The notes: generated from the letters alone by a model not told the origin. A DNA stretch of 64,000 bases from Thermobrachium celere DSM 8682 (GCF_000430995.1 NZ_HF952018.1:1182449-1246448); one strand, 5' to 3'. Shown: positions 46,972-57,930, counted from the first letter of the stretch. Program-made: numbers and translations.

Positions 46972-48210
46972 ATGAAAATAGGCTATGCATGTATTCCTCT
47001 TGGAGTTAAGTATAGAACCAACAGAGGATTTATGATAAAAAACTTTACTAAGGAAAAACTGTATGAAGCAATCGAACAAAATCTTGTTGATCTAATCAAA
47101 ATATTAGAGTACAACCTTTCAAAAGGTATTTATCTTTTTAGAATTAGCTCTGACACAATACCCTTTGGAGGACATGAAATAAACACATACGATTGGGAGG
47201 TTGATTTTAAGGATTTATTATTAAAAATAGGCGAATATATAAAAAACAATAATATAAGAGTATCTATGCACCCTGGACAATATACCATCATAAATTCACC
47301 AGATAATTCAATCGTGGAAAACTCTATTAGAGAAATAGAATATCATACACGCTTTTTAGATAGCTTAGATCTTGACTATACCCATAAGGTTGTTCTTCAT
47401 ATAGGTGGAGTGTATAAGGACAAAACTTCTGCTATGGATAGATTTTGCCAAAACTTCAATAGGCTTAGTACATCATCTAAAAAAAGGCTTGTAATAGAAA
47501 ATGATGAAAAGAACTTTAACATAGATGAAGTTTTATATATATCAAATAGAATAAACATACCTGTTGTATTTGATATACTTCACCACAACATAAACCCAAC
47601 TGTTGATGATATTGAAACAATACTAACAAAGTGTTCAAAAACTTGGGAAGAAGAAGATGGCCCAATGAAGCTACACTATTCAGACCAATCTCCTACAAAA
47701 CAAAAAGGAGCTCATTCCGATTATGTATCAATCCAAAACTTTTTAGAGTTTTATAAAATCGCAAGTAAATTTAACTGTGATATTATGCTTGAAACGAAGG
47801 ATAAGGATATATCTGCAATAAAGTGCATAAATACAATCACTCCTATAAAAAAATCAGTAATGTATGATGAATGGGCAAAGTATAAGTATGTTGTTATGGA
47901 AAAGGACTATGCACTCTATAAAAAATGCAGCAATATAATAAATACCCAAAACAATATGCTTGAATTCTATAAAACAATAGACTATGCCTTATCCCTCCCC
48001 TTAAATGAAGGTGCAGTAAAAAATACACTGCAACACGTATGGGGATATTTTAAGGAAAAGGCAAATGATAAGGAGTTTGTAAAATTTCATCAGCTTTTAT
48101 CCTCAAAGGAATATTCAAAGGCAAAAACATTTTTAAATAAACTTGCTGAAAAATACAATGAAGAATATCTTTTAAACTCATACTATTTTATAATTAACAC
48201 ATTAAGTTAG
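46972..48210 (+). CDS. uvsE: UV damage endonuclease UvsE
   Basis: UVDE-family TIM-barrel endonuclease of 412 residues that nicks 5' to UV photoproducts. Motifs: IGYACIPLGV at the start, RISSDTIPFGGHE, SMHPGQYTIINSP, VLHIGGVYKDK, ENDEKN, DILHHN and HYSDQSPTKQKGAH, covering the metal ligands. It is common in spore-formers. GGGAGGCATATT precedes the ATG. Confidence 0.96.
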   Translation: MKIGYACIPLGVKYRTNRGFMIKNFTKEKLYEAIEQNLVDLIKILEYNLSKGIYLFRISSDTIPFGGHEINTYDWEVDFKDLLLKIGEYIKNNNIRVSMHPGQYTIINSPDNSIVENSIREIEYHTRFLDSLDLDYTHKVVLHIGGVYKDKTSAMDRFCQNFNRLSTSSKKRLVIENDEKNFNIDEVLYISNRINIPVVFDILHHNINPTVDDIETILTKCSKTWEEEDGPMKLHYSDQSPTKQKGAHSDYVSIQNFLEFYKIASKFNCDIMLETKDKDISAIKCINTITPIKKSVMYDEWAKYKYVVMEKDYALYKKCSNIINTQNNMLEFYKTIDYALSLPLNEGAVKNTLQHVWGYFKEKANDKEFVKFHQLLSSKEYSKAKTFLNKLAEKYNEEYLLNSYYFIINTLS

Positions 48211-48269
48211 ACTAAAATGAATAATTTGATATGGCAGGTATAAAAATATAGGAGAAGGGAGTTGATACA

Positions 48270-49472
48270 ATGAAGCTCGTCTCCTATAATCCTATTTGGA
48301 CTAATAAAAATCCTGTTTTAAACAAATATACATACCTAAGTAAAAACGAGGATTGCGATATTTTAATCATAGGTGGAGGAATTACTGGTGCTATCTTAAG
48401 CTACTATCTTTCTTTTTTAGGTAAAAAAATAATACTTGTTGATAAAAACATAATAGGATACGGAAGTACAAGTGCATCAACCTCCATACTACAATACGAA
48501 GTAGACTACGATATTTTAGAACTTGAAAAAAAGATAGGTATTGTAAATGCCCTAAAGGCCTATAAAGCAAATGAAGCTGCTGTTTATGAAATTGAAAGGA
48601 TTATAAAAACTCTAAAGGATAAATGCGACTTTACAAGAAGAGAAAGCCTATATTTTACACAGGATAAAACAAAAGTACAAAAATTTAAAGAAGAATATAA
48701 AATACGAAGGGCAGCAGACTTTGATATTGAATTTTTAGATAAGAACTCAGCTAAAGATAAATTCTCCTTCCCCATTGAGGCTGCAATATACTCAAGGTGT
48801 GGTGGCGCTGAAATAGATCCCTATAGATTTGCACACGAACTCATAAAAGACAGCCAAACTAGAGGACTTATAGTATATGAAAACACCGCTGTTTTAAAAT
48901 ATCAACATAAAAACAATAAAATAATAATCTACACAGATAAACATAAAAAAATAACTGCCCAAAAGGTAGTTGTTGCAACTGGCTATCAAGCTAAAAATTT
49001 AATAAAACAAAATATAGTAACACTAAACACAAGCTTCACAATAGCAACAAAACCTGTAAAAAATTTTGATGGATGGTATAATAGATGCATAATAAGAAAT
49101 GACTGTACACCCTATAATTACCTTAGGACAACACAGGACAATAGGATTATAATCGGTGGAGAAGATATAGCACTAAACAATCCTCCACAAATCATAATAA
49201 AAGACAAGTATAAAAAACTTGAAGAAAAATTACATCAGATGTTCCCAAACATCGATTTCGAAATTGAGTTTAAATTTCACGGACTATTTGGGGATACAAA
49301 GGATGGACTGCCATATATAGGTCAACATCCCAAATTCAAAAACTTCTACTTTGCACTTGGCTATGGTTCAAACGGAATACTTTATTCAATAATTGCAGGT
49401 CAAATAATAAGAGATATGATTGCAGAAGGTAAGGTACATAAAGATATACATCTATACAGCTTTACGAGATAG
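48270..49472 (+). CDS. FAD-dependent oxidoreductase, DAO type
   Basis: FAD oxidoreductase of the DAO family, 400 residues. FAD motif IIGGGITGAILSYYLSFLG and the C-terminal DGLPYIGQHPKFKNFYFALGYGSNGI. Related B. subtilis-type proteins carry a C-terminal Rieske domain; that is absent here, so the protein ends after the FAD fold. Substrate unknown. GGGAG precedes the ATG and a terminator follows. Confidence 0.9.
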   Translation: MKLVSYNPIWTNKNPVLNKYTYLSKNEDCDILIIGGGITGAILSYYLSFLGKKIILVDKNIIGYGSTSASTSILQYEVDYDILELEKKIGIVNALKAYKANEAAVYEIERIIKTLKDKCDFTRRESLYFTQDKTKVQKFKEEYKIRRAADFDIEFLDKNSAKDKFSFPIEAAIYSRCGGAEIDPYRFAHELIKDSQTRGLIVYENTAVLKYQHKNNKIIIYTDKHKKITAQKVVVATGYQAKNLIKQNIVTLNTSFTIATKPVKNFDGWYNRCIIRNDCTPYNYLRTTQDNRIIIGGEDIALNNPPQIIIKDKYKKLEEKLHQMFPNIDFEIEFKFHGLFGDTKDGLPYIGQHPKFKNFYFALGYGSNGILYSIIAGQIIRDMIAEGKVHKDIHLYSFTR

Positions 49473-49492
49473 CAAAATGCTATCTCTTTTTT
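49466..49492 (+). terminator. Terminator after DAO-family gene
   Basis: Perfect 8-bp stem GAGATAGC/GCTATCTC with a five-base loop and TTTTTT, starting within the last codons of the gene. Confidence 0.92.
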
Positions 49493-49575
49493 GTTACCAA
49501 AACTTTATTCACATACATTTTATCTTTTTCATTGTATAAATTAGATGAATATACAAAATGGGGGGGTAAAGTAGT

Positions 49576-50376
49576 ATGACAAATATAAATTGGCCTTGCG
49601 ACTTTTATGATTCTAAACTTTCAGTTATTTCAACTAACATTACAACTGCAATAGTAAATGGTCAACTAAAGGGTTTCCTTGCCGGTTATAGATATGGTGA
49701 AAAAAACAATATAAGTCAAACACAAATGCAAACATTAGATGATGGTTCAAGTCCACCTCAAGGACCAACTGGTGCAAGAGTTGTTTCTACCAGTAATAAT
49801 GATAGTATAAATGGAACTGGTGCACAAAAGGTGAGGATTGTTTATTTAGATGGAGATTGGAATTTGAAATCAGAAACGGTTCAATTAAATGGTACAACTC
49901 CTGTAAGTTTAAATGCACAGGATATATATCACATTGAAGCCTTCTATGTAATTCAGGTGGGTTCAAATGGTGCAGCTTCTGGTAATATAACACTTCAAAA
50001 TCCTACAGGTTCCCAAACCTTTTTAACAATAAATGCAGGATTTAATCAATCCTTTAAAGCTGTAGCTCATGTTCCTAAAGGATATACTATGCTTATAAAC
50101 CAATTTACAGTTTCATCCAATGGAGGTTATTGTAAGTTTTATTTATGTGTCTATAAAAACTTTGAACACATAAATGGAGGAAATAATATTTTATTTGTAA
50201 CAGATATAATAGGTGTAAATAGTATGAACTTCACTCAAAACTTTTTTATACCAATAATAGTTACTGAAAAACATTCTGTTAAAATAACTGCAATAGCAAA
50301 TAAAAATGGCGTTTCAGGTTTTGGTGGCTTTTGGTTCTATCTACAGCCTAAAGCTGTAAGTGAATATTTTTATTAA
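49576..50376 (+). CDS. Orphan phage-virion-like protein
   Basis: A 266-residue protein with no signal peptide or membrane segment. Residues about 65-110 (VVSTSNNDSINGTGAQKVRI, DGDWNLKSETVQLNGTTPV) follow a pattern seen in many phage structural proteins, where a GTGA-x-x-V-x-I strand is followed by SETV-x-LNGTTPV. The rest is beta-rich with aromatic C-terminus. It stands alone between two terminators, with GGGGGGGTAAAG as ribosome binding site. No phage genes flank it. It may be a domesticated virion or spore/surface protein; function unproven. Confidence 0.75.
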   Translation: MTNINWPCDFYDSKLSVISTNITTAIVNGQLKGFLAGYRYGEKNNISQTQMQTLDDGSSPPQGPTGARVVSTSNNDSINGTGAQKVRIVYLDGDWNLKSETVQLNGTTPVSLNAQDIYHIEAFYVIQVGSNGAASGNITLQNPTGSQTFLTINAGFNQSFKAVAHVPKGYTMLINQFTVSSNGGYCKFYLCVYKNFEHINGGNNILFVTDIIGVNSMNFTQNFFIPIIVTEKHSVKITAIANKNGVSGFGGFWFYLQPKAVSEYFY

Positions 50377-50406
50377 AAGCTGGAACCCTAAAGAGTTCCA
50401 GCTTTT
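50375..50406. terminator. Bidirectional terminator
   Basis: 12-bp stem AAAAGCTGGAAC/GTTCCAGCTTTT with loop, between converging virion-like and DUF1667 genes. Confidence 0.9.
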
Positions 50407-50753
50407 AACACCTTTGACGTTGCCACAACATTAGCACCTGTTTCTAAAACATTTTCTATAATTACATCACCAATTTCAATAGGTGCTACAGCCTCTGCTT
50501 TATTTATCTCCTTCATTATCTCAAATATTAACCCCTTTGGTACCTCCTTGTCTGTTTTTACAGAAACAAGTGGTCTATCTCCTCCTAAAACCTTTACAGT
50601 TGATGTGATAATTCTTTTAGGATTTGTTATTTCATTTTTTGCATATTCTTCCCCTCTTTTACATTTGTTTCCTGATACTTTTATGTTATCGCCAACTTCA
50701 ACCTCCAGCTGACATCCTAAGGGGCAGCTTATACAGGTCATCTTTCTCTTCAT
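50388..50753 (-). CDS. DUF1667 protein of glycerol-3-phosphate oxidation
   Basis: A 121-residue DUF1667 protein. The start CISCPLGCQ-x-EV has cysteines that could bind an iron-sulfur cluster, with a further Cys in GNKCKRGEEYAKNE. It is always linked to the FAD oxidoreductase and GlpO/GlpA-type dehydrogenase, and may be the third subunit. Its ATG overlaps the FAD-oxidoreductase stop by four bases (ATGA). Confidence 0.9.
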   Translation of the reverse strand: MKRKMTCISCPLGCQLEVEVGDNIKVSGNKCKRGEEYAKNEITNPKRIITSTVKVLGGDRPLVSVKTDKEVPKGLIFEIMKEINKAEAVAPIEIGDVIIENVLETGANVVATSKVLKAGTL

Positions 50754-52012
50754 TTTGCCACCTCCTCTAAAGCAAATACAAGTTCACTGCCTTCTACCTT
50801 TTCTAAAACTTCCTTTGACAGTTTTACGTTTTCCATTTCTCCAGGTGAAACGTGATTTCTCCTTGCTTTATAAACAATTCTATCTCCATCTTTTACAACC
50901 AAATCAACATTGTGATATACATCATTTACCCTCATATAGAAATTTACTCTGTCCTTAACATTCTTTGGATTTATTCTATTTGGAACTACATATCTTATTC
51001 CAAAACCTGCCTTTGTGTTAAATCCTGTTTCATCCTTAAAGTATTCTCCCTTTATATATTTTGCAGCACCATAGCCTGCAAGGTAACTCTCCTCTGTAAC
51101 ATAATCTACTAAATCATGGACATGTACAACATTTCCGCAGGCAAAAATTCCATCAACACTTGTTTCCATGAGCTCATTTACATAGGCACCTGAAGTTACA
51201 GGATTTATTTTTATATTTGCCTCTCTTGATAACTCATTTTCTGGAATTAATCCTACAGACAATAATAATGTATCACATTCTACATACTGCTCTGTTCCTT
51301 CAATAGGTCTTCTGTTTTCATCTACTGCCGCAATTGTAACACCTTCAACTCTTTCTCTACCATGAATCTTTATAACAGTATGGTTAAATAAAAGAGGTAT
51401 ATCAAAATCTTCAAGACACTGAACAATATTTCTCTTAAGTCCATTTGAGTATGGCATAAGTTCTACAACCATCTTAACCTCTGCACCTTCAAGCGTCATT
51501 CTTCTTGCCATTATAAGACCAATATCACCTGATCCTAAAATTACAACCTTTTTGCCCACCATATATCCTTCCATATTCACAAACCTTTGGGCTGCACCTG
51601 CAGTAAATACCCCTGCCGGTCTACTTCCTGGTATATTTAAAGCTCCTCTTGTTCTCTCTCTACATCCCATAGCAAGTATTACTGCCTTTGCATCTATTTC
51701 AATAATGCCATCCTTAGGATTTAATGCAGTTATATGCTTATTCTCTGATAAATGTAAAACCATAGTATCTAACTTGTACTCTATTCCTAGTCTTTCAACC
51801 TCATCTATAAATCTTTGGGCATATTCTGGTCCCGTAAGCTGTTCTTTGAATATATGAAGCCCAAAACCATTGTGTATACATTGCTGCAATATTCCTCCAA
51901 GTCTCTTATCCCTCTCTAATATTAAAATATCATCTATCCCATTCTTCTTGGCTTCTATTGCTGCTGCAAGTCCTGCAGGTCCACCACCTATTATAACCAA
52001 ATCCCTCTTCAT
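50750..52012 (-). CDS. NAD(P)/FAD-dependent oxidoreductase
   Basis: FAD/NAD(P) oxidoreductase of about 420 residues. FAD motif IIGGGPAGLAAAIEAKK and NAD(P) motif VVILGSGDIGLIMARRM are seen, with MGCRERTRGALNIPGSRPAG. Related enzymes form the electron-passing part of anaerobic glycerol-3-phosphate dehydrogenase (GlpB-like role). An in-frame GTG/ATG six codons upstream is less good than ATG at 52012 with GGGAGGAG. It follows the dehydrogenase and precedes DUF1667. Confidence 0.93.
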   Translation of the reverse strand: MKRDLVIIGGGPAGLAAAIEAKKNGIDDILILERDKRLGGILQQCIHNGFGLHIFKEQLTGPEYAQRFIDEVERLGIEYKLDTMVLHLSENKHITALNPKDGIIEIDAKAVILAMGCRERTRGALNIPGSRPAGVFTAGAAQRFVNMEGYMVGKKVVILGSGDIGLIMARRMTLEGAEVKMVVELMPYSNGLKRNIVQCLEDFDIPLLFNHTVIKIHGRERVEGVTIAAVDENRRPIEGTEQYVECDTLLLSVGLIPENELSREANIKINPVTSGAYVNELMETSVDGIFACGNVVHVHDLVDYVTEESYLAGYGAAKYIKGEYFKDETGFNTKAGFGIRYVVPNRINPKNVKDRVNFYMRVNDVYHNVDLVVKDGDRIVYKARRNHVSPGEMENVKLSKEVLEKVEGSELVFALEEVAK

Positions 52013-52026
52013 TTTTTCTCCTCCCA

Positions 52027-53451
52027 TCACTTTGTCTTACCTGTTAGGATAAAGCTGCCCTCATCAGATTTTTTTACTTCAGTTAAAGGTATATTAAGCT
52101 CTCTTGCAAGTATTTCTACAACCCTTGGCATACAGAAGCCTCCTTGACATCTTCCCATTCCAGCCCTTACCCTTCTTTTAACGCCATCTACACTTCTTGC
52201 TCCAAGAGGTCTTCTTATAGCACTTACTATATCTCCCTCTGTAATGTGCTCACATCTACAGATTATTCTTCCATACATTGGATTTTTACTTAATACTTCC
52301 TTCTTTTCATCCTCTGACATATTTATAAACAATTTTGTATTTTGTCTTGTTGCTATAAAATTCTCCTTCTTTATCAGTCTAAGGCCCTGTTCCTCAAGAA
52401 GTGAGACTACATATGGAGCAATTGCAACAGATGCTGTAAGCCCTGGTGATTCTATTCCCGCTGCATTAACTGCATTTTTAGTTGGTATGTTTATAACAAA
52501 ATCACCTGTATCTGGAGTTGCTCTTATACCTGTAAAGGATGTTATTATATCCCTAGGATTTAAACCTTTTACACTCCTGCTTCCTCCTCTTAATACCTCA
52601 TCAAGCCCTTCCTTTGTTGTTGAGACATCATCTTTTCTATCCATCTCAACCGCATTTGGACCAACAAATAAATTGCCATGAACTGTTGGAGATACTAATA
52701 TTCCCTTTCCCTTATTTGTAGGTGTTTGGAATATAGTTCTTGTAACTATTCCTCCTACTGCTTTATCAAACAAACAATATTCTCCTCTTCTTGGTATTAT
52801 TCTAAACCTTTCTCCCCCAAGCATATCGTTTATATCATCTGCAAAAAGTCCTGCAGCATTAACTAAATATCTAGATTGTACAACTCCTTTGCTTGTCTCT
52901 ATTATAAATACATCCTTTTCTTTATAAACCTTAATAACTTCAGTTGAAAGCATAAATTCTACACCATTTTGATTTGCATTTTCTGCAAGAGCAATAGCAA
53001 GTTCAAATGGAGATACTATTGCTCCAGTTTTTGCATAAAGAGCGCCTACAACATCATCCTGAATATTAGGTTCTAAAGATAAAACCTTATTTTTATCTAT
53101 TATTTCAAGTTCCCTAACTCCATTTGTTAATCCTCTCTTATAAAGAATTTCTATATGCCTTAAATCATCATCATTAAAAGCAAGTACTAGGGAACCATTT
53201 CTCTTATAAGGCACATCTAATTCTTTGCATATGCCTTCGTACATCTCACTACCTAAAACATTAAATTTAGCCTTTAAAGTTCCTTCCTTTGCATCGTAAC
53301 CGGCATGTACAATTCCACTGTTTGCCTTAGTAGAACCATTTGCTATATCACTACTTTTTTCAATAACTACCACACTCAAGTCATATCTTGACAATTCTCT
53401 TGCTATACTTGTCCCAACTATACCTGCACCAATTACTGCAACATCATACAT
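52027..53451 (-). CDS. Glycerol-3-phosphate dehydrogenase, GlpA/GlpO type
   Basis: FAD-dependent dehydrogenase of 474 residues. FAD motif AVIGAGIVGTSIARELS, catalytic GIRATPDTGDFVI region, and a C-terminal BFD-like [2Fe-2S] domain with RCEHITEGDIV and GRCQGGFCMPRVVE. It oxidises glycerol-3-phosphate to dihydroxyacetone phosphate, with electrons passed to the two downstream proteins. An ORF start 29 codons upstream runs through a terminator stem in the leader; ATG at 53451 with GGGGAGG is the real start. It has its own promoter and leader. Confidence 0.93.
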   Translation of the reverse strand: MYDVAVIGAGIVGTSIARELSRYDLSVVVIEKSSDIANGSTKANSGIVHAGYDAKEGTLKAKFNVLGSEMYEGICKELDVPYKRNGSLVLAFNDDDLRHIEILYKRGLTNGVRELEIIDKNKVLSLEPNIQDDVVGALYAKTGAIVSPFELAIALAENANQNGVEFMLSTEVIKVYKEKDVFIIETSKGVVQSRYLVNAAGLFADDINDMLGGERFRIIPRRGEYCLFDKAVGGIVTRTIFQTPTNKGKGILVSPTVHGNLFVGPNAVEMDRKDDVSTTKEGLDEVLRGGSRSVKGLNPRDIITSFTGIRATPDTGDFVINIPTKNAVNAAGIESPGLTASVAIAPYVVSLLEEQGLRLIKKENFIATRQNTKLFINMSEDEKKEVLSKNPMYGRIICRCEHITEGDIVSAIRRPLGARSVDGVKRRVRAGMGRCQGGFCMPRVVEILARELNIPLTEVKKSDEGSFILTGKTK

Positions 53452-53466
53452 ATAAAAACCTCCCCT

Positions 53467-53535
53467 TAAAAAAATTAAGCCATGGAAATTAGACCACTTT
53501 CGTGGCCTATCTCCATGGCTCTCTACTCTCGCCAA
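53467..53535 (-). promoter_or_regulatory. glp leader terminator (dehydrogenase operon)
   Basis: Leader between promoter and dehydrogenase: on the minus strand GGCGAGAG-TAGAGAGCC is followed by a nested terminator stem AGCCATGGA/TCCATGGCT (53478-53486 with 53512-53520), inner stem around GAAA, and TTTTTTT. The 9 bases TAGAGAGCC are also in the glpF leader. Both suggest regulation by the GlpP antiterminator. Confidence 0.78.
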
Positions 53536-53553
53536 CATATTTTATTTAATTTT

Positions 53554-53582
53554 ATTTTATCATATATTAACTTTAAAATCAA
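53554..53582 (-). promoter_or_regulatory. Promoter of glp dehydrogenase operon
   Basis: TTGATT at 53577-53582, 17-base spacer, TAAAAT at 53554-53559. It begins directly after the glpK stop codon, so the dehydrogenase operon can be transcribed apart from glpFK. Confidence 0.7.
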
Positions 53583-55097
<1,515 letters not shown>

Positions 55098-55913
55098 TTA
55101 TTTGTTTATATCTAATTTATTTTTTGAAACAACTTGAATATTTGGGAAATGTGGAACAATAATTTTTTCATATATAAAAGCACCCAATTGAGCTCCTACT
55201 ATTGGTCCAAATATTGGAACTATAAATCCATATCCGTTTGGTCCAATGGCAGCACTGCCCCATCCTGCAAGCATAGCAAATAATCTTGGACCTAGATCAC
55301 GCGCTGGGTTCATAGCAAATCCTGTAAGTGGACCAAATGATGAACCTATTATAGCAATTGTAATACCTATCATAACTGCAGCCATACCTGGAGTTGGTGC
55401 AGATTGATTTCTAGTGTCTCCAACAGCCAATACAACTACTAATAAGAATGCTGTAATTGCAACTTCAACTAAAAATGCTTGACCAAGAGTTAAATGTGCC
55501 TTTGGGAATGTAGAGAATATTCCGACTAATTTTGCACTTTCCTGTGTTCCTCTTACTAAGTTGTGGGTTTGTTCATATAACAAAAATGAACTTCTATATA
55601 ATCCATATACAACAGCAGCTGCTGTGAAAGTACCTAACATTTGTGCTATTATATATGGTATTACTTTCCTTTTATCAAAGCCCTTAAAAGTTGTTAAAGC
55701 TAAAGTTACAGCTGGGTTTATATGTGTACCTGATATTGAACCTGTTACAAATATAGCCATTGCAACAGCCATACCCCATACAATTGAAATCTCCCATTGT
55801 CCAATATTTGCACCCTCTAAAACAAGAGCAGCAACTACTCCAGCACCTATGAATATGAGTATAAATGAACCTATAAATTCAGCTATTAATTCGCCAAAAT
55901 AAGATTTTTTCAT
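55098..55913 (-). CDS. glpF: Glycerol facilitator (aquaglyceroporin)
   Basis: Aquaglyceroporin of 271 residues with six membrane segments. NPA at 66-68 (GTHINPAVT) and NPARD at 202-206 line the channel; the Asp after the second NPAR marks glycerol transport. It heads glpFK. GGGGGAAG precedes the ATG. A leader terminator and promoter lie upstream. Confidence 0.97.
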   Translation of the reverse strand: MKKSYFGELIAEFIGSFILIFIGAGVVAALVLEGANIGQWEISIVWGMAVAMAIFVTGSISGTHINPAVTLALTTFKGFDKRKVIPYIIAQMLGTFTAAAVVYGLYRSSFLLYEQTHNLVRGTQESAKLVGIFSTFPKAHLTLGQAFLVEVAITAFLLVVVLAVGDTRNQSAPTPGMAAVMIGITIAIIGSSFGPLTGFAMNPARDLGPRLFAMLAGWGSAAIGPNGYGFIVPIFGPIVGAQLGAFIYEKIIVPHFPNIQVVSKNKLDINK

Positions 55914-56015
55914 TATACACTTCCCCCTTTAAATTAATTTTTTAAACTCTCCCCCTAGCTTTTGTATCTTTTTAAATTGACGTTAAGTTTTTTTATTTAC
56001 CAAACCACCCCCCAC

Positions 56016-56076
56016 AAAAAATAGCCGTAACACCACATTTGTAGTGCTACGGCTCTCTAATCTCTGCCTCTCAATT
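56016..56076 (-). promoter_or_regulatory. glpF leader terminator
   Basis: Leader of glpFK: GGCAGAGATTAGAGAGCC leads into a 14-pair stem (56023-56036 with 56041-56054, two G-T pairs), four-base loop, then ATTTTTTG. TAGAGAGCC is shared with the dehydrogenase leader at 53518-53526. This fits a GlpP-controlled antitermination leader. The rest of 55914-56285 holds its promoter and the terminator of the next gene, and no further gene is seen. Confidence 0.8.
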
Positions 56077-56078
56077 TT

Positions 56079-56108
56079 ATTGTAGCAAATAAAAAATTAT
56101 TTTTTCAA
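56079..56108 (-). promoter_or_regulatory. glpFK promoter
   Basis: TTGAAA at 56103-56108, 18-base spacer, TACAAT at 56079-56084, placing the start just before the GAGAGGC leader motif. Confidence 0.7.
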
Positions 56109-56147
56109 TATATTTTAAAAAGTTAAATAATTAACTTATCGACACGT

Positions 56148-56193
56148 AAAAAACAAGTATACATTCTTTAATACAAAATGTATACTTGTTTTT
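56148..56193 (-). terminator. Terminator after small thioredoxin gene
   Basis: Perfect stem of 17 pairs (56149-56165 with 56177-56193), 11-base loop and T run on the minus strand. Confidence 0.88.
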
Positions 56194-56285
56194 CAATGCT
56201 CCTTATGTTTATTTTTTAACGTTCTATAAAATTTTCCCGAAGTTTGTCTAATATAGCCTATAGCATACATTTTCAAATGTAAAAA

Positions 56286-56528
56286 TTACTTCATCTCATC
56301 CTTTATGTAATTCTTTATTTCTTCAACTGTACAAACTTTACCAAACATCTTAACCTTTTCATTTATTACTATTGCAGGAGTTCTCATAACTCCATACTTC
56401 ATTATATCTTTAAAATCCTCAACCTTAATAACCTCTGCTTCAACTCCAAGTTCCTTTACAGCTTCTTTTGCATTTGCCTCAAGCTTTTTACAATTTGCAC
56501 AACCTGAACCAAGTATTTTAATTTGCAT
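56286..56528 (-). CDS. Small thioredoxin-fold protein (CxxC)
   Basis: An 80-residue redox-active disulfide protein. IKILGSGCANCKKLEANAKEAV has the CANC site near residues 11-14, followed by TPAIVINEKV (cis-Pro). Such short thioredoxin-like proteins often lie next to permeases for arsenite or other metals. ATG at 56528 follows GGGAGATG. It is encoded 177 bases after the ACR3 gene. Confidence 0.92.
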   Translation of the reverse strand: MQIKILGSGCANCKKLEANAKEAVKELGVEAEVIKVEDFKDIMKYGVMRTPAIVINEKVKMFGKVCTVEEIKNYIKDEMK

Positions 56529-56704
56529 AAAAACATCTCCCTTCAATATTTTATAACTATATTATAAAATAATTAAATATTAAAGTCAAATAATAACTTT
56601 TTTATTCCAAATATTATACTATTTTACATTTGATATGTTTACACGCATGTTTTACTTTAACAAAAGTCCAATTAGTTAACAGAACTAATTGGACTTTATA
56701 TAAA

Positions 56705-57745
56705 TCATTTATTAAACCAATGTCTTGTATTGTTTGCAACTTTAACAAGCGTTAACATTATCGGAACTTCTGTTAAAACCCCCACAACAGTTGCAAGAGC
56801 TGCTCCTGATTTTAATCCAAATAATGATATAGCAACTGCAACAGCAAGTTCAAAGAAATTACTTGCACCAATTAAAGATGCTGGTGCTGCAATATTGTGT
56901 GGAAGCTTCCATATCTTCGCCCAAGTATATGCAAATCCAAATATAAAAAATGTTTGAATTGTAAGTGGTACTGCTATTAATAGTATATGGAAAGGATTAT
57001 TAAGTATAATTTCCCCTTGGAATGAGAAAATTATAATAAGCGTTAATAGTAATCCTGCTATTGTTACGTTATTAAACTTCTTTAAAAATACATTTTCAAA
57101 ATAATCAAGCCCTTTATTTTTAATTACACTTCTTCTTGTTAAGTAGCCAAAGGTAAGAGGTATAACAACAAATAGAATAGTTGATAAAAATAGAGTATTA
57201 TATGGTACTTTAACATTGCTTACACCAAGTAAAAACGCAACAATTGGTGTAAATGCAACAAGTATTATTAAATCATTTACTGCAACTTGTACAAGTGTAT
57301 ATCCTGCATCTCCATCAGTTAAATAGCTCCATACAAAAACCATTGCTGTACAAGGTGCTGCACCAAGAAGAACTGCTCCTGCTATATATTCTGTTGCAAG
57401 ATTGTCTGAAATAAAGTTATTAAATACTATTCTTATAAAAAAGTATGCAAATAAATACATTGTAAATGGTTTTATAAGCCAATTCGTAATACAAGTAACT
57501 ATAAGTCCCTTTGGTTTTTTAGTAGCATTAACCACACTTGAAAAATCGATTTTAAGCATCATTGGATAAATCATAAGCCATATTAAGATTGCAACAGGAA
57601 TTGAAACATTCGCATACTCAAATCTGCTTAATGTTTTTGGTATTATAGGAATATACTTGCCTATTAAAATACCAACAACTATGCATAGGGCAACCCAAAT
57701 AGATAAATACCTTTCAAAAAAGCCTAATCCCTTTTGGTTTTCCAT
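56705..57745 (-). CDS. Arsenite efflux transporter ACR3
   Basis: ACR3-family arsenite permease of 346 residues with about ten membrane segments. ISIWVALCIVVGILIGKY, LGAAPCTAMVFVWSYL (conserved Cys thought to bind arsenite) and LIGASNFFELAVAVAISLFG are typical. GGGAGGTAAG precedes the ATG. No arsR or arsC is next to it; two thioredoxin-like genes flank it instead. Confidence 0.95.
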   Translation of the reverse strand: MENQKGLGFFERYLSIWVALCIVVGILIGKYIPIIPKTLSRFEYANVSIPVAILIWLMIYPMMLKIDFSSVVNATKKPKGLIVTCITNWLIKPFTMYLFAYFFIRIVFNNFISDNLATEYIAGAVLLGAAPCTAMVFVWSYLTDGDAGYTLVQVAVNDLIILVAFTPIVAFLLGVSNVKVPYNTLFLSTILFVVIPLTFGYLTRRSVIKNKGLDYFENVFLKKFNNVTIAGLLLTLIIIFSFQGEIILNNPFHILLIAVPLTIQTFFIFGFAYTWAKIWKLPHNIAAPASLIGASNFFELAVAVAISLFGLKSGAALATVVGVLTEVPIMLTLVKVANNTRHWFNK

Positions 57746-57834
57746 AAACTTACCTCCCTTTAAATTTAAATTTGATTAAAATTTCATAGAATATGCACTT
57801 AAAATTTATTTATCTAATTTTTCAACCTCATTGT

Positions 57835-57864
57835 AGAATATCATATTTGTTATTTTTTTGTCAA
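57835..57864 (-). promoter_or_regulatory. acr3 promoter, possible operator
   Basis: TTGACA at 57859-57864 with TATTCT at 57835-57840 (spacer 18) or GATATT (16). The -35 overlaps AATCATTTATAT, repeated in inverted form near 57907-57920 (ATATAAAAATGATT). That repeat could be an operator, but this is speculative. Confidence 0.5.
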
Positions 57865-57930
57865 TCATTTATATTATTACTTTAACCCTATTATTAATTT
57901 AAAATTATATAAAAATGATTGGTTAATTTC

